The notes beneath the pieces were generated by a model. The model saw only the letters and a list, made by a program, of their open reading frames with translations, was not told the origin of the DNA and did no database searches. From the NCBI RefSeq assembly GCF_004661485.1, contig NZ_PQVH01000008.1, positions 310,001-374,000 of the forward strand: 64,000 nt of DNA. Reading direction: 5' to 3'. Below, piece by piece: positions 7,847 to 16,817 of this stretch. A program made the position numbers and the translations under genes. Position 1 is the stretch's first letter, and each line of letters begins with the position of its first letter. The DNA is from Methylotenera oryzisoli. Its GTDB lineage: Bacteria; Pseudomonadota; Gammaproteobacteria; Burkholderiales; Methylophilaceae.

Positions 7847-9313
7847 CTAGCTCTCTTTTTTATCTCTGCTAGCAGTTGAAGTAACTTTATCCATAATTGC
7901 TTTGCCTGTATCTGTTTGAACCAATGCCTCTAGCATTGCACCTAGCTGCGTACCACCATTTGAGCTAAATAAATCTGTAACATTATTTAGGCCCGCGTTA
8001 ACACTTGCACCATTAGCAATCACTTTAACATTGGCTTTTTCTAATGCTTTGGCTTGCTCCACACCAACAGAACCCATCACCTCAACTTGCTTGAGCGAAA
8101 CTAAATACTTTTGATAAGATTCATTATTACCAATTTTCTCTGCCAATGTAATCTCAGCTTCTACTGAAGCTAGTTGCATCAATTTCTCTGCATTTGCTTT
8201 TGCAGCACCCTCGGCATCAATGCCTTTAGCTTCAAAAGTCTTAGATTGGAAATTACCATCTGCAATCATGACAGTTGAGGCTTTTTCACCTTCTGCTTTA
8301 ATGAGGGCTGATTGTTTTTGTGCCTCAGCATCAATCACCGTAGTTTGTTTTTTAGCTTCTGCATTAATTACAGTAGTTGCTTTCTCTTTCTCAGCCTCAA
8401 CAATTTTGACTTGTTTATCAATTTCAGCCTGATTTACCTGAGCCACTTGAAGAATACTCATTTCCTTTTCCTTTGTGATTTTTTGTTGCTCAGCAATCAC
8501 TTGTGTTGCTTGTTCATTGGCAATACCAACTTCACGTTCTTTCTCTGCCGTTCTTAGCCCAACCTGCTGCAAAGCCTCTTGTTTCTTCACATCTGTTTCA
8601 CGCTGCGCCTCTATCTCTGCAATCTGTGCTTTTTTGTTGTTCTGAGCAACCTCGGTACGACTTTCCATCTCAATTTGAGATTTCTTTTTGTCCATTATGT
8701 TTTTAATGACATGCGAATCTTTCGCGTCGCGAATGTCCATAAGTTCAACACTCTTTACTGTACTAACACCCCAAGACTTCAGATTATCATCAACCTCTTT
8801 CGTGAATGCCTCACCAAATTTCGCACGGTCTTGCATAATTGATTCAATGCTATTTGTTGCCAAAATACTACGAATACATCCTTGAAGAATTGCATTTAAC
8901 TGGCTACGCATCTCACTAAATGATGACACTCTTCTCGCAGCTATCTCACTATCACTAATGCGAAAAAATGCTTTTACATCAATAACGAACGGTAACCGCC
9001 CTTGGTCATAAGCTTCGTAATCAATAAGTTCTTCAGCAAACACAGATACAGGATATTTTGATACCAGCACACCAATTACAGGAATCCATGATGGAAACTC
9101 ATAGTAAGTATTCCCATTTAAGCCTTTGGCACTAATCTGATCGTCTGTTTCTTTGGTACTACTTGATTCAATACCTACCCCATAAGAAATGGAGCGCTTG
9201 CCTGACTGTACAATATGTACTTCATTTGTGGGCACCACGCGACGTAATAGTACAATCCAAAAAGTGAACAGTGCTACAAGAATAACTAAAACAGAAACAT
9301 AAATAACGTCCAT
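7847..9313 (-). CDS. SPFH/flotillin-like membrane protein
   Basis: 488 residues. One N-terminal membrane segment (about 4-25) is followed by an SPFH/Band-7 domain (about 28-190). A long coiled coil rich in Glu/Ala/Lys/Gln repeats (about 200-370, repeats such as EAEKEKATTVINAEAKKQ) and a flotillin-type C-terminal region follow. Such proteins oligomerise at membrane microdomains. No NfeD-type partner lies next to it, so it appears to be a solitary gene. The repetitive coiled-coil codons create several long open frames on the opposite strand (8220-8885), which are not genes. Confidence 0.85.
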   Translation of the reverse strand: MDVIYVSVLVILVALFTFWIVLLRRVVPTNEVHIVQSGKRSISYGVGIESSSTKETDDQISAKGLNGNTYYEFPSWIPVIGVLVSKYPVSVFAEELIDYEAYDQGRLPFVIDVKAFFRISDSEIAARRVSSFSEMRSQLNAILQGCIRSILATNSIESIMQDRAKFGEAFTKEVDDNLKSWGVSTVKSVELMDIRDAKDSHVIKNIMDKKKSQIEMESRTEVAQNNKKAQIAEIEAQRETDVKKQEALQQVGLRTAEKEREVGIANEQATQVIAEQQKITKEKEMSILQVAQVNQAEIDKQVKIVEAEKEKATTVINAEAKKQTTVIDAEAQKQSALIKAEGEKASTVMIADGNFQSKTFEAKGIDAEGAAKANAEKLMQLASVEAEITLAEKIGNNESYQKYLVSLKQVEVMGSVGVEQAKALEKANVKVIANGASVNAGLNNVTDLFSSNGGTQLGAMLEALVQTDTGKAIMDKVTSTASRDKKES

Positions 9314-9364
9314 AAATACCCCTTATTAAAATTTTTATTATTTACAGCCAATACAGACAAGATT

Positions 9365-10546
9365 TCATTTGAAAATCTTACTTTTAAATATCATAACCCA
9401 ACTAACCATTAAATATACTGCCATAGCAATTGCCAGTCCTGAAGGTGCATACCAAACCAGAGGGACAACCAAGCCAGCGGATACTGTAGATAGCAACATT
9501 TGAATAAAGGCTTGCCCTGACGCTGCCGTACCACGAATTTTGGGGTGCCGGTCTAACGCTGCTAATGAAAGTATAGGCATCGCTAATGCCATGCCAATGT
9601 TAAATAGCGCGATTGGCACAATGTTGTAAATAACATTGGTAGGGAGATATAAGCAAACACCGATGTTAAGCAAGACCATTGCTGACATCCACACATACGC
9701 CAGCTTAATTACTTTGCTTTGTGCGTACCGGCCAGCAGCGCGTTTGGCCAGGTAAGAGCCCAACACCATGCCACAGACCGTGGGAATAAACATGTAAGAA
9801 AATTGATGCTCAGTTAGGCCTAAGTGTTTGACCAAAAACACAGGACTTGCTAGCACATAAAGAAAGAATCCAGCAAAGTTTGCACCAAGTGCAAACACTA
9901 CATAATTAAATTCTTTATCACTAAAAATGACGCGATAGTCTTTAATAACCTGCTTCGCAGAGAGGGGTAAGCGCTTTTCTTTAGGCATGGTTTCAGGCAG
10001 ATACTTCACTGCTGCCCAAAGGCTGAACGCGGCATATAACGCTAAAAAGATAAAGATAGCCTGCCAATGAATACCAAGTAGTAATCCACCGATGATAGGG
10101 GCAACTGCTGGCGCAATACCAAACAGCATTTGTACGGTTGCCATCACACGCTGGGCTTGTGGCCCTTCAAACAAATCACGCACCATCGCACGTGCCACCA
10201 CATTGCCTGCACCACCAGATAAGCCTTGCAACGCACGGAAGAACCATAATGTTTCCACATTAGGCGCAAAAGCACAGCCAATAGAGGCTGCAACAAAAAC
10301 GCCTAAGCCCCATTTAATCGTAGTGATACGACCAATAGAGTCCGATATCGCACCGTGCCATAACGTCATCAGTGCATATGGCAGCAAGTAAAATGTAAGG
10401 CTTTGCTGTAACTCTATTGAACTGCCTTGTAGCGCACGCTCTAGTGACGGAAATGCAGGTAGGTAAGTATCAATTGCAAATGGTGCAAGCGCAGCCAAGC
10501 TTGCAAGCACAAAAGACAATACCAATGGGGAGGATTGATGCTTCAA
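9365..10546 (-). CDS. Bcr/CflA family MFS drug exporter
   Basis: 393 residues with about twelve hydrophobic segments, typical of the drug:H+ antiporter-1 Bcr/CflA subfamily. Visible family features are the first-helix stretch APFAIDTYLPAFPSL, the loop 2-3 region DSIGRITTIKWGLGVF and the helix-5 region APAVAPIIGGLLLG. It probably exports small toxic compounds from the cytoplasm. It lies downstream of pqqE on the same strand but is separated from it by a strong terminator, so it is probably not part of the PQQ operon. Substrate is unknown. Confidence 0.88.
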   Translation of the reverse strand: MKHQSSPLVLSFVLASLAALAPFAIDTYLPAFPSLERALQGSSIELQQSLTFYLLPYALMTLWHGAISDSIGRITTIKWGLGVFVAASIGCAFAPNVETLWFFRALQGLSGGAGNVVARAMVRDLFEGPQAQRVMATVQMLFGIAPAVAPIIGGLLLGIHWQAIFIFLALYAAFSLWAAVKYLPETMPKEKRLPLSAKQVIKDYRVIFSDKEFNYVVFALGANFAGFFLYVLASPVFLVKHLGLTEHQFSYMFIPTVCGMVLGSYLAKRAAGRYAQSKVIKLAYVWMSAMVLLNIGVCLYLPTNVIYNIVPIALFNIGMALAMPILSLAALDRHPKIRGTAASGQAFIQMLLSTVSAGLVVPLVWYAPSGLAIAMAVYLMVSWVMIFKSKIFK

Positions 10547-10580
10547 ACTAAAACTTTCAATAAAAGATATTTACTGGCAA

Positions 10581-10617
10581 TAAAAAAGCGCGCTACTGAT
10601 TATTACAGTAGCGCGCT
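10581..10617 (-). terminator. Terminator of the pqq operon
   Basis: AGCGCGCTACTG (10587-10598) and CAGTAGCGCGCT (10606-10617) are exact complements, a 12-bp GC-rich stem with a 7-nt loop. On the minus strand it is followed by a run of T (10581-10587). It sits about 70 bp after the pqqE stop and before the Bcr/CflA gene. Confidence 0.9.
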
Positions 10618-10684
10618 AGATTAAATCACAATAATGCTATTAATGCACCTTTGCGAGACTCAAAACCAACGACTGCCTCAATAA

Positions 10685-11920
10685 TTAAGGCAAGGCATGG
10701 AACTCATTTACTCGCTCCTTAAGCTCACCAGCGATGATTCTTTTAGAGTTTTTGTCATTTCTAAACACTATAGGCTGTGCTGCAATAGTCGGATTTCTTG
10801 AATCAAGTATCGCCTGCTCTATGAGATGATGATGCGGCGATTTACTGCAAACTGGGTCGGCAGCCTCAGCATCGCCAGTAAGCAGGAATGTTTGGCAACG
10901 ACAGCCCCCTAAATCTTTTTCTTTCTCGTCGCATGTACGGCACGGTTCTTTCATCCAGCTATCACCGCGATACTTGTTAAATGCCGGGGAGTCTTTCCAA
11001 CTCCAACCTAGGTCTGTATCTTTAACATTTGGAAATTGCATGTTAGGTAATACACGTGCTGAGTGACACGGCAACACATCGCCATTAGCTGTCACAATCA
11101 TAAATACCTCACCCCAGCCATTCATACATTTTTTAGGGCGGTCAGAGAAGTAATCAGGCACCACAAAGAAAATCTTCATCTTGCTACCAGACTTTTCTCT
11201 AAATTCGTTAGTGATTCTTTCCGCCTCTTCTACCTGCTCTTTTGTCGGCATTAATTGGCTGCGATTTACCAAAGACCAACCATAATATTGTGTGTTGGCG
11301 AGCTCGATATACTCTGCACCGAGAGCATCAGCCATCTCTAGAATTTCTTTCATGTGACCAATGTTGTAGCGATGAATCACAACATTCAGCACCATTGGAT
11401 AGCCATGACTTTTAATCATCGCTGCAACTTTTTTCTTAAGCTCAAAAGTTTTAGTATTGGTAATAAAGTTATTAATTTCTTCAGTAATATCATGCATTGA
11501 TAACTGAATATGGTCTAAACCTCCCTCTTTAAACGCCTGAATGCGTTTTTCTGTGAGGCCAACACCTGAGGTAATTAAATTACTGTAATAACCAAGCTTT
11601 CTGGCTTCAACAACGATATCTTCAATATCATCACGCAATAAAGGCTCACCGCCGGAAATACCCAACTGTATCGCGCCTAATTTACGCGCATCACGTAGCG
11701 CCTGTATCCATTGCTCGGTAGTTAATTCATTTTGCGTATGCTTGTCATAATCGGTAGGGTTATAGCAAAATGCACAATGCAAGGGACAACGATACGTCAC
11801 CTCAGCCAGCAGCCATAAGGGCTGTGTTTGTGTAACACTGGCTGCAACACCATTATTTTGAGTTTGAGTGGCATGAATGGTCTTTTGAACCACTGACTCA
11901 CCTAAAGACGCTTGTGTCAT
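10685..11920 (-). CDS. pqqE: PqqA peptide cyclase, radical SAM enzyme
   Basis: 411 residues. The radical-SAM cluster motif C-x3-C-x2-C is Cys45, Cys49 and Cys52 (YRCPLHCAFC). A SPASM-type C-terminal region holds further cysteines (MNGWGEVFMIV...LPCHSA and the CRTCDEKEKDLGGCRC area) for auxiliary clusters. With PqqD it forms the Glu-Tyr C-C bond in PqqA, the first step of PQQ synthesis. An N-terminal extension of about 30 Gln/Thr/Ala-rich residues precedes the core. The gene is last in the cluster, 20 bp after pqqD. Confidence 0.97.
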   Translation of the reverse strand: MTQASLGESVVQKTIHATQTQNNGVAASVTQTQPLWLLAEVTYRCPLHCAFCYNPTDYDKHTQNELTTEQWIQALRDARKLGAIQLGISGGEPLLRDDIEDIVVEARKLGYYSNLITSGVGLTEKRIQAFKEGGLDHIQLSMHDITEEINNFITNTKTFELKKKVAAMIKSHGYPMVLNVVIHRYNIGHMKEILEMADALGAEYIELANTQYYGWSLVNRSQLMPTKEQVEEAERITNEFREKSGSKMKIFFVVPDYFSDRPKKCMNGWGEVFMIVTANGDVLPCHSARVLPNMQFPNVKDTDLGWSWKDSPAFNKYRGDSWMKEPCRTCDEKEKDLGGCRCQTFLLTGDAEAADPVCSKSPHHHLIEQAILDSRNPTIAAQPIVFRNDKNSKRIIAGELKERVNEFHALP

Positions 11921-11940
11921 TTTGCTACTCCTAAATTTAT

Positions 11941-12225
11941 CTAAGCTTTACGTATCCAAGCTTTACTTAACGCAAGCTCAAACATGCCAATAATATCTTT
12001 TTCGATGTTTTCAGCATCTGGAAATGCGGCTTTCAAATCAGCGATTACGTCACCCACGGTTGCTTTACCATCTAGACGTTTAATCACCTCACCTGCACCA
12101 CCATGTAGTTTGACCATGCCTTCTGGAAAAAGTATCACATAGCTGCTTTGTGCTTCTTCCCACTGAAAGCGGTGATGAAGTGAAAGTGTGTAAATATCAC
12201 TGTTTTCTATCTTGTTATCCATCAT
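11941..12225 (-). CDS. pqqD: PqqD peptide chaperone
   Basis: 94 residues of the PqqD/RiPP-recognition-element fold. It binds the PqqA peptide and delivers it to PqqE. Conserved parts include HHRFQWEEAQSSYVILFPEG and the helix with KRLDGKATVGDVIADL. Two adjacent ATGs (12225 and 12222) follow AAGG; the second has the more usual spacing. The gene starts 9 bp after pqqC ends and precedes pqqE, the usual C-D-E order. It is a stand-alone protein, not fused to PqqC as in some methylotrophs. Confidence 0.95.
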   Translation of the reverse strand: MMDNKIENSDIYTLSLHHRFQWEEAQSSYVILFPEGMVKLHGGAGEVIKRLDGKATVGDVIADLKAAFPDAENIEKDIIGMFELALSKAWIRKA

Positions 12226-12233
12226 CTACCTTC

Positions 12234-12998
12234 TTAGCTAACGTTCATCACCGGTTGACGCAAGTAATCCCGACCTTCAACCTTAATGTCAGTTGATTGC
12301 AACATAATCGCATCAGCCATGACCCATAATACATCCAATTTAAATTGCAAGATGTCTAATGCACGCATTTGCATTTCACGGCTTTGGCTGAAGTAATCTA
12401 ATGTCACTTCCAAACCTTGCTCAACGTCACGGCGTGCCTGAGTCAATCTGTTTTTAAAATATTGCATACCTTCTGCATTGATCCATGGATACATCTCAGG
12501 CCAAGAGTCTATACGCTGTTGGTGAATGTGCGGAGCAAACAGTTCAGTCAAACTCGAGCAAACAGACTCTTGCCATGGGCGCTGTTTTGCAAAGTTAATG
12601 TATGCATCTACAGCAAACTTAGTACCAGGAGCAACCAGTTTCAATGAGGTTACCTCTTCACGGCTTAAACCTACGGCTGCGCCCAAGTGAATCCAAGCTT
12701 CAATACCACCTTCACCACCTTCTGCAATTTGGCCGCTACCATCATGGTCAAAAATACGTTGGATCCAGCCGCGACGTAATTCACGATCTGGGCAGTTTGA
12801 TAAAATTGCCGCATCTTTCATCGGAATCGCAATTTGATAGTAATAGCGATTTGCAACCCATGCCTGCATTTGTTGCTGTGTGAGTTTTCCCTCATACATC
12901 AACACGTGAATTGGATGGTAGATATGATAACCCTTACCTTTTTCACGTAATTTAGCTTCAAACTCTTCTTTAGACCAGGGTGCCAACTTTTCAGCCAT
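12234..12998 (-). CDS. pqqC: Pyrroloquinoline-quinone synthase
   Basis: About 254 residues, the standard size of PqqC, the cofactor-free oxidase that performs the final ring closure and eight-electron oxidation to PQQ. Recognisable conserved segments include [17 protein letters not shown], the [20 protein letters not shown] active-site helix and the [19 protein letters not shown] stretch. The frame opens from a TTG at 13010, but GGAG precedes the ATG at 12998 with good spacing, so the protein starts [14 protein letters not shown] 111-bp gap separates it from pqqB. Confidence 0.96.
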   Translation of the reverse strand: MAEKLAPWSKEEFEAKLREKGKGYHIYHPIHVLMYEGKLTQQQMQAWVANRYYYQIAIPMKDAAILSNCPDRELRRGWIQRIFDHDGSGQIAEGGEGGIEAWIHLGAAVGLSREEVTSLKLVAPGTKFAVDAYINFAKQRPWQESVCSSLTELFAPHIHQQRIDSWPEMYPWINAEGMQYFKNRLTQARRDVEQGLEVTLDYFSQSREMQMRALDILQFKLDVLWVMADAIMLQSTDIKVEGRDYLRQPVMNVS

Positions 12999-13121
12999 TT
13001 TTTTCTCCAAATATTTAAAGTGATTTATCCAATTAAACGCTTTTACTTTAGACTCTTATCAGCAAATGCTGCTTCAAAGCCTATTTTCTCGTGCATAAAA
13101 GCGTCTAAGCACTTTGTATTC

Positions 13122-14039
13122 TTACAAAATAATATCCATGCCATCATAAGCCACTTCAATTTTGTGTTCGTTCAACACAGCGCGCTCGGCAGAATCTTCA
13201 CGTAAAATCGGGTTGGTGTTGTTGATATGAATCAACACTTTTCTTACATCACCAAATTTATCTAGCTCTTCAATCATGCCATTTGGGCCAGACTGAGGGT
13301 TATGACCAATACTGCGTGCGGTCTTAGTCATTAAACCCAAGTCCAACATTTCTGTATCTGTCCAGAAGGTACCATCCACCATAATGCAATCAGCCTGACT
13401 CATTAATGCAGGTAGATGTGGCTCAATTTCACCTAAACCCGGTGAATACCAACATTTTTTGCCTGAGCTAATCTCTTCAATCAATACACCAATCGTATCG
13501 CCAGGATGCGGGTCATTACGATGTGGTGAATAAGGAGGCGCCGCACTCTTTAGTGCAACTGCGGTGAATTTTAAGTTAGGGACATTTGGGATGGTGAAGC
13601 TAGTTTTACCATCAATCGGTACATTGTGATGATTAACGCCACAATAATGGTTTAGTATATTTAGGATCTGATTACCTGAAGTTAAGTCCTCATACACCAT
13701 ATCTGTACAGTAAATCTCACGTTTAACTTTACCCTCACGCAACATAAACAGGCCTGTGGTATGGTCAATTTGCGCATCGATCAGCACAATCGCCTGAATG
13801 CCACTATCCCGCACAGCACGGCCTGGCTGCAACGGGGCAAAGTCTTGAATCTGCTGCAACACATCTGGAGAAGCATTAAACAGTACCCAATTTACGCCAT
13901 CACCACTTACGCAAATTGATGACTGTGTACGCTTGGTTGCTTTGATTGTGCCTTTACGTAAACCATCACAGTTAAAACAATTACAATTCCACTGTGGAAA
14001 ACCACCCCCAGCACCAGCGCCTAATACATGTATATGCAT
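13122..14039 (-). CDS. pqqB: PqqB, metallo-beta-lactamase-fold hydroxylase
   Basis: 305 residues with the PqqB N-terminus HVLGAGAGGGFPQWNCNC and the two-cysteine segment NCNCFNCDGLR. It carries a metallo-beta-lactamase-like fold; the usual HxHxDH is replaced by the DAQIDHTTGLFMLREG region, as is typical of PqqB. PqqB is held to hydroxylate the crosslinked Glu-Tyr dipeptide during PQQ maturation. It is separated from pqqA by about 165 bp containing two hairpins, so its expression is probably lower than that of pqqA. Confidence 0.96.
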   Translation of the reverse strand: MHIHVLGAGAGGGFPQWNCNCFNCDGLRKGTIKATKRTQSSICVSGDGVNWVLFNASPDVLQQIQDFAPLQPGRAVRDSGIQAIVLIDAQIDHTTGLFMLREGKVKREIYCTDMVYEDLTSGNQILNILNHYCGVNHHNVPIDGKTSFTIPNVPNLKFTAVALKSAAPPYSPHRNDPHPGDTIGVLIEEISSGKKCWYSPGLGEIEPHLPALMSQADCIMVDGTFWTDTEMLDLGLMTKTARSIGHNPQSGPNGMIEELDKFGDVRKVLIHINNTNPILREDSAERAVLNEHKIEVAYDGMDIIL

Positions 14040-14106
14040 GAATCTCTACATTTCTATTTAAGTTAAACTTCAATCACTAAAAAGTGTGCTTTATTAAGCA
14101 CCGCGA

Positions 14107-14162
14107 TTTTTTTGTAAAAAAACGATGATAGCTTTATCTGGAATCATTTTTTTACAAAAAAA
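14107..14162 (-). repeat. AT-rich inverted repeat between pqqA and pqqB
   Basis: Seven T, GT and seven A at 14107-14122 are the exact complement of 14147-14162, a 16-bp arm. After a 3-nt bulge, four more pairs (14126-14129 with 14143-14146) extend it. It lies directly downstream of the pqqA terminator-like hairpin and shares its A-run, so the two structures would compete. Confidence 0.6.
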
Positions 14163-14186
14163 GGCTGTCTCTCGGCAGCCTTTTTT
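14155..14186 (-). terminator. Terminator or attenuator after pqqA
   Basis: On the minus strand AAAAAAGGCTG (14186-14176) pairs with CAGCCTTTTTT (14167-14157) around an 8-nt loop and is followed by further T. It starts about 20 bp after the pqqA stop. Partial termination here would give an abundant short pqqA transcript and a rarer pqqA-E transcript, as is known for pqq operons in other bacteria. Confidence 0.8.
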
Positions 14187-14205
14187 AATATTACGTGAAC
14201 AATAA

Positions 14206-14277
14206 TTACTTGTTCATTACGTACATTGTTACTTCAAAGCCAAAACGCATTTCAGTAGCTGCTGGTGTTGTCCACAT
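14206..14277 (-). CDS. pqqA: PqqA, precursor peptide of PQQ
   Basis: A 23-residue peptide, MWTTPAATEMRFGFEVTMYVMNK in effect (given here in two parts: MWTTPAATEM and RFGFEVTMYVMNK). Glu15 and Tyr19 in the E-V-T-M-Y motif are the residues that become PQQ. AAGGAT lies about 5 nt before the ATG as a ribosome binding site. It is first in the cluster, in the standard A-B-C-D-E order, and is followed by two hairpins. At this size it is easily missed by automatic gene calling. Confidence 0.96.
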   Translation of the reverse strand: MWTTPAATEMRFGFEVTMYVMNK

Positions 14278-14424
14278 AATCTTATCCTTTTAAATTTAGT
14301 TGATTTCGTTACGCGCTTATTGCTGTAACGTGAGAAGCATTCTGCGCCCTAATTTATATGTACAACACTGCAAACTTACCCAATATCTACTAAGTAAATT
14401 CATGATGCGTAGGCGCTTATTTGC

Positions 14425-15519
14425 TTAGGGCTTCATTATGCGGGTTAATACCTCTAAAAACTTCGCATTCTCAGAGAACAGACCAATGCTCACTCGCAGA
14501 TACTCAGGCATTTCGTAGTTAGCAACAGGCCTCACTATCACGCCCTGCTGTAACAGTTTTTGATTAATAGCGGCAGCATCGCCTACTTTGACACTAATGA
14601 AATTTGCAAATGATGGAATATAAGTCAAGCCTAGCTGTTCAAAGCCATGCTTTAACTGTGCCATACCAGCTTGATTCAATGCATAACTGCGCGCAACGAA
14701 ATCATCATCAGCCAGTGAAGCAACCGCTGCGGCTTGCGCAATGCTATTCACATTAAAAGGCTGGCGCACTCGATTCATCATATCTGCAATTTTGGCATGG
14801 CATAAACCAAACCCGATGCGTAACCCAGCCAAACCGTAAGCTTTAGAGAAAGTACGCGAAATCACTAAGTTCTCAAACTCTTTTAGCCAGCCAATGGCTT
14901 GAGATTTATACTCAGCAGGCAAATATTCGTCGTATGCTTCATCCAGCACTACCAGCACATGCGGCGGCACTTGTTTCAAGAACGCATATAAAGCATCTTT
15001 AGCTAATAAAGTGCCCGTTGGGTTATTAGGATTGGCAATAAAAATCAAACTGGTTTTATCCGTCACAGCTGCCAGCATCGCTGCTAAATCGTGGCCGAAA
15101 TCTTTAGCTGGTACCACTACCCCTTTAGCACCCATCGCTTGGGTGACTAATGGATAAACTGCAAATGCATGTTGGGAGTAAATAACCTCACTATCGCTAC
15201 TCAAATAAGCACGTGCCACCAACTCTAAAATATCATTAGAGCCATTGCCAAACACAATCTGCTCGGGTGCAACACTAAACTTATTGCTTACGGCTTCACG
15301 CAAAGCAAAACTATTGCCATCTGGGTATCTGGCAATATCTAGAATTGCCTCTTGAATGGCATAGTCAGCTTTAGGGCTGATGCCTAACGGGTTTTCATTT
15401 GAAGCCAGTTTAACAATATCTTCAACGTTTAAATTCATTTCTCGCGCAAGCTCAGTGATCGGCTTTCCACCCTGATATGGTGCGATTTTTTGGATATGTT
15501 GAGGTGCTTGTATAGTCAT
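14425..15519 (-). CDS. hisC: Histidinol-phosphate / aromatic aminotransferase
   Basis: 364 residues of the class I/II PLP-dependent aminotransferases, HisC group. The PLP lysine lies in SRTFSKAYGLAGLRIGFG, the substrate and phosphate contacts in the FIANPNNPTGTLL and VVLDEAYDEY segments. HisC interconverts histidinol phosphate and imidazole-acetol phosphate. As last gene of gyrA-serC-pheA-hisC it is more likely the HisC2 paralogue that also transaminates prephenate or aromatic keto acids. Specificity cannot be settled from sequence. Two hairpins lie in the 199-bp gap from pheA. Confidence 0.9.
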   Translation of the reverse strand: MTIQAPQHIQKIAPYQGGKPITELAREMNLNVEDIVKLASNENPLGISPKADYAIQEAILDIARYPDGNSFALREAVSNKFSVAPEQIVFGNGSNDILELVARAYLSSDSEVIYSQHAFAVYPLVTQAMGAKGVVVPAKDFGHDLAAMLAAVTDKTSLIFIANPNNPTGTLLAKDALYAFLKQVPPHVLVVLDEAYDEYLPAEYKSQAIGWLKEFENLVISRTFSKAYGLAGLRIGFGLCHAKIADMMNRVRQPFNVNSIAQAAAVASLADDDFVARSYALNQAGMAQLKHGFEQLGLTYIPSFANFISVKVGDAAAINQKLLQQGVIVRPVANYEMPEYLRVSIGLFSENAKFLEVLTRIMKP

Positions 15520-15576
15520 GGTCTGATTAGATATTGAAAGTTAACAGTGAAGAAGATAAGAAAATAAAATCATTAA

Positions 15577-15671
15577 CAAGTTGCAAGCGGTAATCTGCAA
15601 CTTGCCATTTAATTAGCACGGTCATTACATTTACTCACTAAAAGCTGCACATGCATGCATCGTGCAGCTTT
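15577..15671 (-). repeat. Two hairpins between pheA and hisC
   Basis: CAAGTTGCA (15577-15585) pairs exactly with TGCAACTTG (15596-15604). AAAGCTGCAC (15641-15650) pairs exactly with GTGCAGCTTT (15662-15671). Reading on the minus strand, the pheA-proximal hairpin is followed by TTTTAGTG, a weak terminator tail. They may set the ratio of hisC to pheA message or mark RNA processing. Confidence 0.5.
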
Positions 15672-15718
15672 CTGCATTAAATAAGCCACAAAAAGCATTT
15701 AATTGAAGTTAAGCAACC

Positions 15719-16816
15719 TTAAACAACGGCCAGCGGATAAGATCCTAAAAGCTTTAGATAAGAGGCTTTAGATGTGACTTCTTGTATCGCAGAAGCAACA
15801 TTGGCATCTTGTACATGCCCTTCAATGTCCACATAGAATACATATTCCCACATACCACCTTTGGCTGGTCTGGATTCCAGCTTAGTCATGCTCACATTGT
15901 GCTTAGCCAATGGCTCCAATAACCCTAAAATTGCACCAGGTTGGTTCTTGGTTGCCGTGACAAAAGAAGTCTTATCTTGGCCCGATGGCGCCACATCATG
16001 CGCTGACAACACTAAAAAGCGCGTGGTGTTTTTAGGGTCATCTTCAATATTTTCAGCAAGAATATTTAAATTAAATAACTCCGCTGCACGCTTACTTGCA
16101 ATTGCTGCAGCAAAAGTACCATCCGCTGCAATTAAATCGTGAATCATCTGTGCTGCACGTGCATTGCTAGTCACTGGTTCGCGCTCTGCTTTTGGCAGCA
16201 TTTTATTTAGCCACTCATGGCACTGCGCTAAAGACTGCGAATGTGAAAATACGTGTGAAATCTGCTGTATATCGGTTTGCTTAGACAGTAAACAGTGATG
16301 AATTGGGATTGTGACTTCACCACAAATTCTAAGTGGGCTGCTCAATAGTAAATCTAAGGTTAAACCAACAGCACCTTCATTTGAGTTTTCTACAGGCACT
16401 ACGCCATAATCAGCCTGACCAGACTCAACGGTACGAAAAACCTCGTCAATTGAGCCACACACCACCGCATGTTTGCCTTCACCAAACTGCTTAAGTGCAG
16501 CCTCTTCACTGTAAGTGCCAAGCGGGCCTAAAAAGGCCACGGTCAACTCTTTTTCCAATGCACGGCAGTTAGACATAATGCTACGGAAAATATTGGTGAC
16601 AGCCTCAGCTGGCAATGGACCAGCATTTAAATCCATTAAACGTCTTAAGACCTGAGCCTCACGCTCCGGACGGTAAATCACCCCATCATCTTTAAGTTCG
16701 CCAATATGTCGTGCATGGCTCGCGCGCTCGTTGGCAAGCTTAAGGATTTGTTCATCAATCGCATCAATTTGGTCACGATGCTGCTTTAACAGGCTTGATA
16801 ATTGTTCTTTAGACAT
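15719..16816 (-). CDS. pheA: Chorismate mutase / prephenate dehydratase (P-protein)
   Basis: About 365 residues with three parts: an AroQ chorismate mutase helix bundle (first 90 residues, with RDQIDAIDEQILKLANERA), a prephenate dehydratase domain (LGPLGTYSEEAALKQFG; later NTTRFLVL) and a C-terminal ACT domain (QPGAILGLLEPLAKHNVSMTK with ESRPAK) that senses phenylalanine. It converts chorismate to phenylpyruvate. The frame opens at a TTG (16834), but the ATG at 16816, one base after the serC stop, gives the expected start MSKEQLSSL. Confidence 0.96.
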   Translation of the reverse strand: MSKEQLSSLLKQHRDQIDAIDEQILKLANERASHARHIGELKDDGVIYRPEREAQVLRRLMDLNAGPLPAEAVTNIFRSIMSNCRALEKELTVAFLGPLGTYSEEAALKQFGEGKHAVVCGSIDEVFRTVESGQADYGVVPVENSNEGAVGLTLDLLLSSPLRICGEVTIPIHHCLLSKQTDIQQISHVFSHSQSLAQCHEWLNKMLPKAEREPVTSNARAAQMIHDLIAADGTFAAAIASKRAAELFNLNILAENIEDDPKNTTRFLVLSAHDVAPSGQDKTSFVTATKNQPGAILGLLEPLAKHNVSMTKLESRPAKGGMWEYVFYVDIEGHVQDANVASAIQEVTSKASYLKLLGSYPLAVV

Positions 16817-16817
16817 A

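Noticed and set aside
8220-8885. Overlapping plus-strand open frames inside the SPFH gene
   Set aside because: Produced by the repetitive coiled-coil codons of the minus-strand gene; the encoded strings have no family features.
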